From: Bacteroidota bacterium
GTDB lineage: Bacteria; Bacteroidota; Bacteroidia; B-17B0; Aurantibacillaceae
NCBI GenBank assembly: GCA_016708845.1
Contig: JADJFB010000013.1
Location: 62,001-126,000, forward strand
DNA: 64,000 bases
Reading direction: 5' to 3'
Part shown: positions 27,704-38,220 of the stretch, piece by piece
Position numbering within the stretch: the stretch's first letter is position 1
How the letters are laid out: every line of letters starts with the position of its first letter
The notes under the pieces: generated by a model
What the model saw: only the letters and a program-made list of their open reading frames with translations
Databases searched by the model: none
What the model was told of the DNA's origin: nothing
Translations under genes and position numbers: made by a program

Positions 27704-27861
27704 ACTGTTTAAAATTTATCTGATTTTTTTGTTATGCGTTTTTTTAGTTTATACATCGTTAGATTTTTTCGAGATAATCAGTCCCACTATCACTACAAAA
27801 CCTGCCTCGTCTAAACTAAAAAAGCCATCATAACAAATTCATGATATAAAATTTAAACAGC
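27704..27861. repeat. MITE-like long imperfect inverted repeat
   Basis: The arms 27704-27751 and 27812-27861 pair over most of their length: AACTGTTTAAA with TTTAAACAGCT, GTTATG with CATAAC, and TTTTTAGTTTA with TAAACTAAAAA. The 60-nt centre is unpaired and non-coding. It lies between divergent mutS2 and DUF349 genes and fills most of that gap, so it may carry promoters for both. Confidence 0.6.
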
Positions 27862-27986
27862 TACTAAATTTACTGCTATTTATTTACTTAAAAAAACCCT
27901 TAATTGTTTTGTAAACTAAATTTTTACATTATTTTTGATAGGTTGAATAAATTAAAAAAAGAACCCTAAAGAAAGGTCTTATCAAA

Positions 27987-29720
27987 ATGAAAAATGTAAT
28001 CATTACAAAACTGGAAGAAATGCTTCAGCAACCTGAAGCTAGTGCTGTTGCTCACCAAATGCGCACTCTGCAAAAAGAGTATCAAAAATTGTGGACAGCC
28101 GAATTTGAAAAAGCGAAACAAGAATTTGTGGAAGAAGGCGGCAAAGCAAAAGAATTTGAATATGCCAAATCGCCCGAAGATGTTAAAATTTCGGAGCTGA
28201 TTGACAAAATAGAAAAAAAGAAAAAAGAAGAAGACAATAAACTAGCCGTTGAACAAGCTAAAAACTTAGTGATTCGTAACGAGATTATTGCTAAAATAAA
28301 CGACTTAAGTCAAGTAAGTGACAACATTGGCGCTGCTATTAAAAAATTAGTAGAGTTATAAGGTCAATGGAAAGCTACGGGTGCCGTGTCTCCTCACAAA
28401 TACAAAGAAAATCAAGCAGACTATAGTAAAGCCATTGAAGAATTTAATTACAAATTAAGTCTTTCAAAACAATTGCAAGAGCATGATTTGAAACGTAACT
28501 ACGAAATGAAAACGGAGTTATTAGAAAAAATAAAAGGTATTAAAGATCAAACCAATATTAAGGAAGCAGAACGCTTAATTAAAATTTACCGTAACGATTG
28601 GGAAGAAATTGGGCCTGTGCCTAACGATAAATGGGATGAATTGAAAGGTAGCTTTAGAGCGGCTTTAGAAGAAGCCTATTCAAAATTAAAAGCGCACTAT
28701 AATTCTGTTGAAGAAGAGAAAGAAGCAAATTTAAATAGCAAAAAAGAATTGCTAGAAAAAATTAAAGCCATCATAACTAAATCGGAAACAGCAAGCGGAC
28801 AAGTTTGGAATAATTTAACCAACGAGTTAGTAGCTTTACAAACCGAATGGAAAGGCATTGGAAGAGCCAACGCAAAAGATAACGATAAAGTGTGGGCAGA
28901 GTTTAGAGAATTATGCGATTCGTTTTTTGAAAAGAAGAAAGCCTTTTTTAGTGTAGTACACGAAAAAATGGGTGTCATAAAAACTCAAAAACAAGAATTA
29001 ATTGCTAAAGCAAATGCTTTGAAAGAAAGCACTGATTGGCAAAAAACAGGTTTAGCTTTAATTAAATTACAAGACGCTTGGAAAAAAGTACCTCATGCAG
29101 GTGGCGACGAAACTAAATTATTTAATCAGTTCCGTGCGGCTTGCAATCATTTTTTTGACGCAAAGAAAGCTCATTTTGGTGCAGTTGACGCAAGTTATGA
29201 TGCTAACTTAGTAGCGAAAGAAGAATTATTAAAAAAATTACAAGACTTTAATTTATCAGAAGATTTAGCAGCTAACCACGCTGCCTTAAAACAGTTTTCA
29301 GCTGATTGGAATGCAGCGGGCATGGTGCCAATGAAAGATAAAAAACGTGTGAACGATGCGTTTTACAATCGCTTAGATGAATTGTATGATAAAATGAATG
29401 TAAGTGCTACTGAAAAATTCATGATGCAATTTAAAACGAAGTTAGAGCGTTTATCTAACGGAGAAAGCCCTGAATTAGCATTAAAGAAAGAAGCAGAGTA
29501 TTTCAAAAAACAAATGGATGAAATCCAAGGACGCATTAAAACATACGATAACAATTTAGGTTTCTTTAAATCGAGCAGCAAAGGCGTGAATCCTTTTATG
29601 AAAGAAATAGAAGATAAGATTAATGCAGAAAAACAAAAAATTGCTGAATTAAACGAGAAACGCAAACTAGTAATGGCAGAGTTAAATAAACTCAAACCTG
29701 CTGAAATGGAAGCGAAGTAA
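27987..29720 (+). pseudogene. DUF349 repeat protein interrupted by one in-frame TAA
   Basis: One frame runs from ATG 27987 to 29720 (577 codons) apart from a TAA at 28359-28361. Before it is a charged helical N-terminus. After it are several DUF349 repeats (GQWKATGAVSPHKYKE, DWEEIGPVPNDKWDEL, EWKGIGRANAKDNDKVW, AWKKVPHAGGDETKLF, DWNAAGMVPMKDKKRV) and a coiled-coil end. The stop lies just before the first repeat where Gln or Glu is common, so a CAA-to-TAA change would explain it. DUF349 proteins are abundant helical cytosolic proteins of unclear function. The break is either a consensus error or a nonsense mutation. Confidence 0.85.
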
Positions 29721-29727
29721 AAAATAG

Positions 29728-29790
29728 AAAGCTATCACAGCGAATTCAAAGTTTTTAGAAGAACAAAAAATTCCAATGTGATAGCTTTAT
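29728..29790 (+). terminator. Terminator after the DUF349 gene
   Basis: AAAGCTATCACA (29728-29739) pairs perfectly with TGTGATAGCTTT (29777-29788) around a 37-nt loop. Confidence 0.6.
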
Positions 29791-30247
29791 TAAATTAATT
29801 AAAAATGAGTTTTAAAAAATTTACAAAAAAGGAAGATCCTTAAACACGATGGGTCAAACAACTGTGAAGGATGGCCTACACCCAAGGGGTTTGAACCGGG
29901 GATCTAAATATGGAGGCGGTTATAATTTAAGATTTTCTCCTATGAAAGATTAAGTCTAGGTTAAACAAGAGACGACGACTTCATACTGGGTATACATTAG
30001 AAAACCCTGGCAAATAGCGATTTTAAATTTAGCGCGTAACACACAGGAAAGAGATTAAAAAAAGATGATTACCCAATGAAGAGCAAAATTAGCAACCATG
30101 AAAGGAGGATAATGTCGCAACGGATGCAGATTCAATACCCCATGTTACTTCTTCAAACTAGACCTTCGGTTTTACAAATGGCTAATAAAACGGAAAGCTT
30201 AAATTTCCATTGCAAAACATAATCCATTAGTTACCGCTGCAAAAATT
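29791..30247 (+). other. Non-coding gap, possible decayed coding remnant
   Basis: No intact gene longer than about 48 codons. An ATG at 29805 gives a 12-residue peptide, and open stretches in shifting frames (TMGQTTVKDGLHPRG, RDDDFILGIH) have a protein-like composition, so a dead gene is possible. I cannot name it. No RNA gene is recognisable. Confidence 0.3.
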
Positions 30248-31702
30248 TTGAAAAACGAAAGAAATAAAATAGCTAGCTGGACGACTTGCCTGGAATGTAA
30301 AGGACGAGGCAAAAAAAGTCAGAGGCTTCGTAAAAAAGTGCGGCTCCATTATCAAAATTCAATTCATGAATTTGAAAAAACAAAGGGTGAAGGTGTCGCT
30401 CCTATTCCTCCCAAAAGTCCTTTAGTTTCTTGCTTAAATTGCCACGGAACTGGATTAGTTCATTCTAATAATCCTCCAATAGCTGATACCATAAATTACC
30501 CACACGTTGCAATTATTGGCGCTGGGATTGGAGGCGTAGCTTTGGCAGTAGCCTGCATGCATCGCGGCATTCCTTTTACATTGTATGAGCGCGATAACAA
30601 CTTCGAAGCACGAACTCAAGGTTATGGACTCACTTTGCAACAAGCTACGAAAGCTATTGAGGCATTGGGTATTTCATCTTTAGAAAAAGGCATCATTTCA
30701 ACACGACATGTGGTTCATACAACGAAAGGAAAAATAGTTGGAGAATGGGGCATGAGAAAGTGGCTACAATCAAATACAAAAACTGCACCTCGACGAACTA
30801 ATATGCATATTGCAAGACAGTCTTTACGCTTAGCCATTCTTGAGCAACTCGATGAACGTTATGCAGTGCAGTGGGGACATCAGTTAATTGATGTAAAAGA
30901 AAATGAGGATGGTATTAATTTACGTTTTCAGGTAAACGGAGAAATAAAAAACGCCAAAGCAGATTTGGTGGTTGGAGCCGATGGCATTCGTAGTTCGGTT
31001 CGAAACTTACTGATTGGTGAGGATAGTAGTCCTTTACGTTATTTAGATTGTATCGTGATATTAGGCATTTGTCCTTTAGCAGCCCTCAAAGATGTTGATA
31101 GTGAATTGCTAGATTCAGCCACGGTATTTCAAACGGCGAATGGTAATGAACGAATTTACATCATGCCTTATGATGCAGATTCGGTGATGTGGCAACTAAG
31201 CTTTCCGATGTCAGAAAAAGAAGCAAAGGAATTGAGTGCTAAAGGCGCAAAATTTTTGAAAGAAGAAGCTTGCAAAAGAACTCAGTGGCACAGTCCTATT
31301 CCTCAAATTTTAGCAGCTACCAAAGAAGATTTGGTTTCTGGCTATCCTGTGTATGATCGAGAATTACTGAAACCTGAATTATTAGAGAAATGTGGAAATG
31401 CCACATTGATAGGAGATGCAGCTCATCCCATGAGTCCGTTTAAAGGACAAGGAGCAAATCAAGCGCTACTAGATGCACTGGCATTAGCTAGAGGAATATC
31501 AAAAAATTGCGCTCCCTTATCCAAATGGAAAGAAGCTGGAATCAGAAAAAGTGTATTAAAGGAGTTTGAAGCAGAGATGTTAGAACGCAGTGCGACTAAA
31601 GTAAAAGATTCGGCAGAAGCTGCGCAATTTCTTCATTCCGACATTGTACTGCAGGAAGGCAATCAACCGAGAGGAAGCTGTGTAAAGAAAAAAGGAATTT
31701 AA
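30248..31702 (+). CDS. FAD-dependent monooxygenase with an N-terminal zinc-ribbon-like domain
   Basis: 484 aa. Residues 14-75 hold two CxxCxGxG pairs (CLECKGRG and CLNCHGTG) like half of a DnaJ zinc finger, separated by a basic linker. Then a group A flavin monooxygenase fold: Rossmann motif VAIIGAGIGGVALAVAC with YERD after it, the middle VVGADGIRSSVR, and the FAD ribityl motif LIGDAAHPMSPFKGQGANQAL. It probably hydroxylates a small aromatic or similar compound with NAD(P)H. The start shown is TTG at 30248; the sequence offers no nearby in-frame ATG, so the N-terminus is uncertain by a few residues. Followed by a strong hairpin. I recall proteins of this fusion type in other Bacteroidota. 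Confidence 0.87.
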   Translation: MKNERNKIASWTTCLECKGRGKKSQRLRKKVRLHYQNSIHEFEKTKGEGVAPIPPKSPLVSCLNCHGTGLVHSNNPPIADTINYPHVAIIGAGIGGVALAVACMHRGIPFTLYERDNNFEARTQGYGLTLQQATKAIEALGISSLEKGIISTRHVVHTTKGKIVGEWGMRKWLQSNTKTAPRRTNMHIARQSLRLAILEQLDERYAVQWGHQLIDVKENEDGINLRFQVNGEIKNAKADLVVGADGIRSSVRNLLIGEDSSPLRYLDCIVILGICPLAALKDVDSELLDSATVFQTANGNERIYIMPYDADSVMWQLSFPMSEKEAKELSAKGAKFLKEEACKRTQWHSPIPQILAATKEDLVSGYPVYDRELLKPELLEKCGNATLIGDAAHPMSPFKGQGANQALLDALALARGISKNCAPLSKWKEAGIRKSVLKEFEAEMLERSATKVKDSAEAAQFLHSDIVLQEGNQPRGSCVKKKGI

Positions 31703-31710
31703 CGCTGTTC

Positions 31711-31760
31711 AGACCTGTCAGGTTTATAGCAAGGTTTGCTAAAAAACCTGACAGGTCTTT
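31711..31760 (+). terminator. Strong two-tier hairpin after the monooxygenase gene
   Basis: AGACCTGTCAGGTTT (31711-31725) pairs perfectly with AAACCTGACAGGTCT (31744-31758), and an inner TAGCAA/TTGCTA stem fills the loop. T-run follows. The ACCTGTCAGGTTT motif is also a known type of dispersed intergenic palindrome. Confidence 0.75.
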
Positions 31761-31830
31761 TGGCTAAAACAAACTAGTTCCCTGAAGTATAGCAGCATTG
31801 CAAAAGTTTATGACATTAGCTACCTTTGTA

Positions 31831-32553
31831 ATGAATAAAATTAAAATAATGAACGTAGAAATTTGGAGTGATGTAATGTGTCCGTTTTGCTATATAGGCA
31901 AACGCAAATTTGAAAATGCCTTAGCAAAATTTCCTCACAAAGAGAACATCAATATCATCTGGAAAAGTTTTCAGTTAGATCCAACAACTGTAACCGATCC
32001 AAGCTTAAATACCATTGACAACTTAGCTGAAAAGAAAGGCTGGAGCAAACAACAAGCGCAAGAAACAACGACACAGGTTACTAACATCGCCAAACAAGTA
32101 GGTTTGGATTTTCATTTCGAAAAAGCAGTCGTTGCTAATTCTTTTGATGCACATCGTTTATCACACTTAGCAAAAAAGTACGGTAAACAAAACGACTTAG
32201 AAGAAAAATTATTCTTAGCGTATTTCACTGAAGGCAAAAATACCGCCGACCACTCTACCCTATTACAAATTGGTAAAGACATAGGCATACCTGAACAAGA
32301 AATTACAGCCGTTTTAAATAGCGATACATATGCTAACGACGTTGAACAAGACATTACCGAAGCACAGCAAATTGGGGTGCGAGGCGTTCCCTTTTTTGTA
32401 TTGGATAGAAAGTATGCCGTTTCGGGCGCACAAGAATCTGAAACTTTTTTAGGTGCCTTAACCAAAGCTTACGACGAGCATGCAAATGGTATCACAGAAC
32501 CAATTGCTACTAATAATTCTTCTTGTGGATGCGGGCCAGAGGGGTGTAACTAA
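31831..32553 (+). CDS. DsbA-family (FrnE-like) oxidoreductase
   Basis: About 240 aa from the ATG at 31831; the ATG at 31849 (MNVEIWSDVMCPFC) is an equally good start, while 31798 adds unrelated residues. The thioredoxin-fold active site is CPFC near the N-terminus, followed by the helical insert and GVRGVPFFVLDRKYAVSGAQ with the cis-Pro. No signal peptide, so it is cytoplasmic, as usual for FrnE/YwbO-type proteins. The tail carries an unusual Cys-rich motif SSCGCGPEGCN that might bind metal. It follows the monooxygenase by about 130 bp with a hairpin between. Confidence 0.88.
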   Translation: MNKIKIMNVEIWSDVMCPFCYIGKRKFENALAKFPHKENINIIWKSFQLDPTTVTDPSLNTIDNLAEKKGWSKQQAQETTTQVTNIAKQVGLDFHFEKAVVANSFDAHRLSHLAKKYGKQNDLEEKLFLAYFTEGKNTADHSTLLQIGKDIGIPEQEITAVLNSDTYANDVEQDITEAQQIGVRGVPFFVLDRKYAVSGAQESETFLGALTKAYDEHANGITEPIATNNSSCGCGPEGCN

Positions 32554-33171
32554 CCTCTCTTCTTGACAAAAAAGTCACAAAAAGAAATTTACGACCCACA
32601 TAATACTTTTAGTACTTCCTTTCTTTGCCTACCATGCAAAGAAAGGAACAAAGAAAAATCACCGCTTCTTAAATTTTCCTTGAAAATCTGAACTTATTTT
32701 CCCGCCCGATTCTAGAAACTCGAACGGTGAAAAACCGTTCTCAAACAGCCTAGAATCGTCGCATAAATCCCTGCTAAAAATAAATTCGATTTTCTTCGTT
32801 AAATTTAAAAGGCGGATTCCCCCTATCAACACTTACATCTACATTAGAAAAGTAAACGTGTGTATTTAATTTAGTTGGCCTATTAAAATTTAGCTTAAAA
32901 ATCCAATGGTATCAAATGCGTTAGCATGTGTGGAGATGATTTGGGCTGTTCGCGCAGCGCTTCAAATCATCAGTTTGATACTATGCAGATTTTAGCGAAA
33001 TTTTAATAAGCCTTGATTTTTTTGCAACTTTTTGTATCAAGACAAAAAGTTTTAAAGAAGAATCACTTATCGGTAAAAACCCACCACCTATCAAATCAAA
33101 CCCGCCATTTACTCATTGTTGAATTTTATAGTTTTAATAGCTAGTATTTTTGTAATAGAAAATTAACTATT
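32554..33171. repeat. 618-bp intergenic region built of nested palindromes
   Basis: No gene. From left to right: CCTTTCTTTGC with GCAAAGAAAGG (32618-32646, perfect 11-bp stem); CGATTCTAG with CTAGAATCG enclosing AACGGT/ACCGTT (32707-32758); a long imperfect hairpin with arms 32881-32916 and 32974-33008 enclosing GATGATTTG/CAAATCATC (32935-32943, 32963-32971); and CTTTTTGT-ATCAAG-ACAAAAAG near 33030-33052. Parts look like dispersed Bacteroidota intergenic repeats. They may be stacked mobile remnants or a structured RNA. Confidence 0.6.
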
Positions 33172-34728
33172 ATGAAACTACTACTACTTACTATCACTAG
33201 TGTATTTGCACTAAACACTTATTCACAAAACCCTAACATTCAATGGCAAAATATCATTGCAGGAAATGATATAGATGTGGTAAATAAAACCATTCAATCT
33301 TCAAATGGCGATTTCTATTCAGTGGGAAATACACATTCTTCAATAGGCAATATGAATAATTATCACGGAGCATGGGATGGGTGGATTTCAAAAATTGACA
33401 TCACTGGCAATTTTGTTTGGAAAAAACCTATCGGTGGTTCTCATCATGATTACTTAACTGACATCATACAAACATCTGATGGAAATTATATTGCCTGCGG
33501 AACAAGCTATTCTTCCGACGGAGATTTATCTGGCATTCCATATTCTACAACTTCCAAAAACATTTGGCTTATAAAGTTTAATGATTCAGGAATAATATGG
33601 CAACAAAAATATGGTGGCTCTGGTGAAATCGGATATAATATCAATACACTAATCAAAGAATCTACTGATGGTAACTTACATATATTTGCAAATTCAGAAT
33701 CCAAAGATCAAGATATACAAAATTATTATGGAACGTCATGGAATGATATTATATATTTAAAATTAACACCTAATGGAACAATAATTTCTCAAAAGAACTT
33801 TGGTGGTTCTGAAGATGAGAATTTAGGCGACTTTGCGTTTACAAGCGATGGAGGTATTGTTATTTCGGGAAGCACAAGATCTATTGACTTTGATGTAAGT
33901 CAACATATAGCGGCGACTGGCTCCTATGATGCTTGGGTGTTTAAAATAGATGGCTCAGCTAATCTAGTTTGGGAAAAATCTTTCAAAGTATCTTACAACA
34001 CCAGTGGTTTATCAATTAGAGAGTTAAGTAATCATAATATTATCTTCAATTCTCTTGATTCAACAACTTTTGGAGATGGTATATTAACAGTCCTTTCTCC
34101 AAACGGAAATGTAATTTGGAGAAAAAGTTACGGTGGTTCTTCTATAGATAAAATTGATGATGTGATTGAAATGAATCCCAATAGCTTGTTCTTTTCTGGA
34201 CATACTTATTCTGTAGATGGAGATTTAGCATTTAATCAAAAAGGAGAAGCGATTTGGATAGCAGAAATAGATTCTATGGGAAATATAAAAAGTGGAGACA
34301 CATACGGAGGCTCTATGATGGATAATGGAGCCAAAATAACAAAAACCAATGACAATTCTCTACTCTTATCCTGTGCGTCCAGCTCTAATGATTATGATGT
34401 TATTAATCCTTATACTTGGAGTTGTTGGTGTGCTGAAGGTTGGATAGTAAAGTTAAACCCAACAACTGTTGGCATTCAAGAAACCCAGCTAAGCAATAAT
34501 GCATTTTCCATTTACCCTAACCCAGCAAATGATATTCTTCACATTAATACATCCACAAGTTTAGTTAATGAGTCATACGCAATTATAAATACATTAGGGC
34601 AAACTGTATTAAATGGGAAATTAGAAAACGAGCGTTCAACCATTGATGTTCAAACATTACAAGCAGGTATTTATTTTTTACAAATTGGTAGTAAGCAAAC
34701 GCAATCGTATAAAATAATTAAGAATTAA
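33172..34728 (+). CDS. Secreted beta-propeller-like protein with T9SS sorting domain
   Basis: 518 aa. Signal peptide MKLLLLTITSVFALNTYSQ. Five or more repeats carry the pattern W..K(Y/F)GGS followed by a hydrophobic strand and a TSDGG(I/N)...SG turn (for example YGGSGEIGYNI, FGGSEDENLGDFAFTSDGG and YGGSSIDKIDD), which build a propeller or solenoid. The T9SS sorting domain starts at AFSIYPNPANDIL and ends TQSYKIIKN. Surface or secreted; the role is unknown. It resembles the broken gene at 60663-62215. Confidence 0.85.
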   Translation: MKLLLLTITSVFALNTYSQNPNIQWQNIIAGNDIDVVNKTIQSSNGDFYSVGNTHSSIGNMNNYHGAWDGWISKIDITGNFVWKKPIGGSHHDYLTDIIQTSDGNYIACGTSYSSDGDLSGIPYSTTSKNIWLIKFNDSGIIWQQKYGGSGEIGYNINTLIKESTDGNLHIFANSESKDQDIQNYYGTSWNDIIYLKLTPNGTIISQKNFGGSEDENLGDFAFTSDGGIVISGSTRSIDFDVSQHIAATGSYDAWVFKIDGSANLVWEKSFKVSYNTSGLSIRELSNHNIIFNSLDSTTFGDGILTVLSPNGNVIWRKSYGGSSIDKIDDVIEMNPNSLFFSGHTYSVDGDLAFNQKGEAIWIAEIDSMGNIKSGDTYGGSMMDNGAKITKTNDNSLLLSCASSSNDYDVINPYTWSCWCAEGWIVKLNPTTVGIQETQLSNNAFSIYPNPANDILHINTSTSLVNESYAIINTLGQTVLNGKLENERSTIDVQTLQAGIYFLQIGSKQTQSYKIIKN

Positions 34729-34751
34729 TAGCAGATATTATTCCATAAAAA

Positions 34752-34785
34752 AAGCCTTCACAAATGTGAAGGCTTTTTAATTATA
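34752..34785. terminator. Bidirectional terminator between the T9SS and acyl-CoA dehydrogenase genes
   Basis: AAGCCTTCACA (34752-34762) pairs with TGTGAAGGCTT (34765-34775), with an A-run before and T-run after. Confidence 0.88.
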
Positions 34786-34793
34786 TTTAAATA

Positions 34794-35934
34794 CTAATCT
34801 GCTAAAAGCGCTCTAGAAACAACAATACGTTGTACCTCGCTAGTACCTTCATAAATTTGAGTAATCTTCGCATCACGCATTAAACGCTCCACATGGTATT
34901 CTTTTACATAACCGTAACCACCATGTATTTGAACGGCTTCCGTAGTTACCCACATAGCGGTTTCTGATGCAAAAACTTTTGCTTGTGCGCCTTCTTTTTC
35001 GCAAGGTAAACCTTGGTCTTTTAACCAAGCTGCACGATAAATTAATAAACGAGCTGCTTCAATACGAGTAGCCATATCTGCCAATTTAAATTGAATAGCT
35101 TGATGCTGAGAAATTAATTTACCAAATGCTTTACGCTCTTTTGAATAAGCCAATGCTAATTCATAAGCACCACTTGCAATTCCTAATGCTTGTGAAGCGA
35201 TACCAATACGGCCACCGCCTAATGTTTTCATCGCGAATTTGAAACCAAATCCTTCTTCACCAATACGGTTTGCTTTTGGAACTTTAACATCTGTAAACAT
35301 TAAAGAGTGAGTATCACTTCCGCGAATACCCATTTTATTTTCTTTAGGACCTACCACAAATCCTGGCATTCCTTTTTCAATAATTAAACAGTTAATTCCT
35401 TTGTGTCCTAATTCTACATTAGTTTGAACCATTACTAAATAAATAGATGCTGAACTTCCGTTAGTAATCCAGTTTTTTGTACCATTTACTAAATAATGAT
35501 CGCCTTGATCAATAGCCGTCGTACGTTGTGAAGTAGCATCACTACCTGCTTCTGGTTCTGATAAGCAAAATGCGCCAATCACCTCTCCTTTAGCCAAAGG
35601 CACTAAATATTTTTGTTTTTGTTCTTCGTTACCAAAATGCTCTAATCCCCAACAAACTAATGAGTTATTTACACTCATGACAACGCTACAAGACGCATCT
35701 ACTTTAGAAATTTCTTCCATAGCTAGTACGTAAGAAATCGCATCCATACCGCCTCCGCCGTATTTCGGGTCAACCATCATTCCTAAAAAACCCAATTCTC
35801 CAAGTTTTTTAACTTGTTCTGCTGGAAATTTTTGGTGTTCATCTCTCAATTACTCCTGGTTTGCAGTCGTTTTGAGCGAAATCTCTTGCTGCTGCTTGAA
35901 TCATCAATTGCTCTTCTGTTAGTTGAAATTGCAT
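34794..35934 (-). pseudogene. Acyl-CoA dehydrogenase, broken by a 2-nt deletion near the N-terminus
   Basis: The true start is probably ATG 35934 (MQFQLTEEQLMIQAAARDFA). That frame ends at TGA after GVIER, and the rest continues from RDEHQKFPAEQVKKLG in another frame. Adding GA to the GAGAGA run at about 35844 restores one frame of 380 aa, the family's normal length. FAD- and substrate-binding motifs are present: FCLSEPEAGSDA, KNWITNGS, GGGRIGIASQALG, and the end motif QIYEGTSEVQR with the catalytic Glu region. It catalyses the first step of fatty-acyl-CoA beta-oxidation. A TTG at 35849 could give a protein lacking the first helix. Probably a dinucleotide-run error. Confidence 0.87.
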
Positions 35935-37149
35935 GGTCTTGTGTTTTTAATAGTTGAACATTTTATACTCACAAAAATAGAAGATATTTCGAATTATCAA
36001 GTCTAAATCGTCGATTTGTTAAAATTATTTTGTTGAGATATTTTCAATATGGTGACTTATATCATAACAATTCTAAGTAACTTTAGTTTAAAATGCAGGC
36101 ACAATCTTTAAAAATACTAGGCTTAATGAGCGGAACATCTTTAGATGGGCTCGATTTAGCTTTATGTGAATTTAGTGAGCAAAATAAGACTATTTCGTTT
36201 AAATTACTAGCATCCAAAACCATTGCCTACGAAGCGGTATGGAAAGAACGTCTGCAAAATGCCTTTGATTGTAATGCCGAACAATACTTTAAACTCCATA
36301 GCGTGTACGGCGAATTTATGGCCGAAAAAGCGAACGATTTTTTAAAGGAAAATAACCAAACAGCCAATTATATAGCTTCTCACGGTCACACCGTTTTCCA
36401 TAGACCTCAACTTGGCTTTACTACCCAAATGGGTTGTGGAGCAACGATAACAGCAAAAACAGGCATTGATACCGTTTGTGATTTTAGAAGTTTAGATGTA
36501 GCGTTAAACGGACAAGGTGCACCATTAGTACCAATTGGCGATAGAGATTTGTTTCCTGAATCGGAGTCTTGCTTAAATATTGGGGGTATTGCTAATATTT
36601 CCTTTACCAAAAATGGTAAAACTTCCGCCTTCGATATTTGCATTGCCAATATGGCTTTAAATTATTTAACCGAAAGTATTGGCAAAGCTTACGATGATGG
36701 CGGTGTTTTAGCTTCTTCTGGAAAAAGCAATTGTGAATTGTTACAACACTTATTAGATTTAAATACACTGCAACAATCGTTAGGAAGAGAATGGTTTGAA
36801 CAACATTTTTTACCAATTTTAAATTCCTCAACTATTTCGTTGAATGATAAACTAGCAACTTGCGTTGAGTATATGGTATTTCATATCTGCTCTATTTTAA
36901 AACAAGAACATTTAAATTCGGTTTTAATAACGGGAGGCGGTGCTTACAATACATTTTTTATTGAAAGATTAAAAGAAAACTATAATGGCGAGATTCATAT
37001 TCCATCAGATGATGTGATACAATTTAAAGAAGCGATTATATTTGCGTACTTAGGATATTTGAGAGTAAATGAAAAAATCAATACATTAAACTCTGTTACA
37101 AAAGCAAGCAGAGATAGTATTGGGGGATGTATTTATAAAGGGATTTTTT

Positions 37150-37320
<171 letters not shown>

Positions 37321-37344
37321 GGTTTTTCTGAACAACAATAAAAA

Positions 37345-37698
37345 ATGAACTATCTATTAGTATTTATCGGCGGCGGATTAGGAAGCTTACTGCGTTTTAT
37401 CATAGCCATGTTATTTGGTAAAACGACACTATCGCTTCCTTGGGCCACTTTATCGTCTAATGTATTGAGCTGCTTTATTTTTGCTACTATTATTTATGTG
37501 TATCAAGAAAAAAATTTAATTCCTGATAATTATAAGCACCTAGTGTTAATTGGCATTTGTGGCGGATTAAGCACCTTTTCAACCTTTAGTTATGAAACCT
37601 TTGAACTCATCAAACAAGGCATGACAGCCTGGGCATTAATTAATATCGCTGTAAGTTGTGTGCTTTGCACCGCAATATTTTTTGTGTTTGCAAAGTAG
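37345..37698 (+). CDS. crcB: Fluoride ion channel CrcB/Fluc
   Basis: 117 aa with four predicted membrane helices, the usual size. The family motifs are present: GGGLGSLLRF near the N-terminus, SNVLSCF in helix 2 and GICGGLSTFSTFSYE in the break of helix 3. It forms a dual-topology dimer that exports fluoride. I saw no clear fluoride riboswitch before it, but the upstream region is the damaged tract, so one could be hidden. Confidence 0.92.
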   Translation: MNYLLVFIGGGLGSLLRFIIAMLFGKTTLSLPWATLSSNVLSCFIFATIIYVYQEKNLIPDNYKHLVLIGICGGLSTFSTFSYETFELIKQGMTAWALINIAVSCVLCTAIFFVFAK

Positions 37699-37816
37699 TT
37701 GCTGTAAGATACTGGCGCTTTTTTCTGTAGTTAGTTTAAACACAACTTTCGTTTCGCCCATAAATGATAACTATTACGAAGCCTCTCATATTTTAAAATT
37801 TCAAAAATCAATTTCC

Positions 37817-38038
37817 TTACTTTATTTGACATGTAGTCATTTCACCTCCATAATTTCCTTGATGGTTGTACTTGCTACATTTTTTTGTAGCACTTGATTT
37901 CGAGACAGCGCTTATTTGTTTATTTGATGTTGTAATTGTTGGAAAATGACTTAAAGTTTCTGTTACGCACTCACAATCATAATTCTTTTTACAACTGAAA
38001 ATTGACAAACTAATTATAATAAAAAAAAGTGTTTTCAT
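37817..38038 (-). CDS. Small Cys-containing lipoprotein
   Basis: 73 aa. A lipoprotein signal (MKTLFFIIISLSIFSC) ends at Cys16, followed by KKNYDCECVTETL and two more Cys near the end (KKCSKYNHQG and TTCQIK). Small lipoproteins starting FSCKK...DCEC are frequent in Bacteroidota and their function is unknown. It lies alone between crcB and a T9SS gene. Confidence 0.7.
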   Translation of the reverse strand: MKTLFFIIISLSIFSCKKNYDCECVTETLSHFPTITTSNKQISAVSKSSATKKCSKYNHQGNYGGEMTTCQIK

Positions 38039-38220
38039 GATAAAATTATTTATTGATTTCTTTTTATCAAAAGTTTAGTTTGATGCTACTCGTCTAGCGG
38101 ATGTACCTAACTCTCTCACATGAACAATTTTCTACCAAAAAAAAGCATAAAGCTAACATATTTTTGTTGGCTTTGTATGGTTTTGGTTTTACCCAACCTC
38201 CCGTTATTTCTTAAAACAAT

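Noticed and set aside
30075..30221. 48-codon frame beginning MKSKISNHERR
   Set aside because: No recognisable domain, no export signal or partner, and it lies in a stretch full of broken frames.
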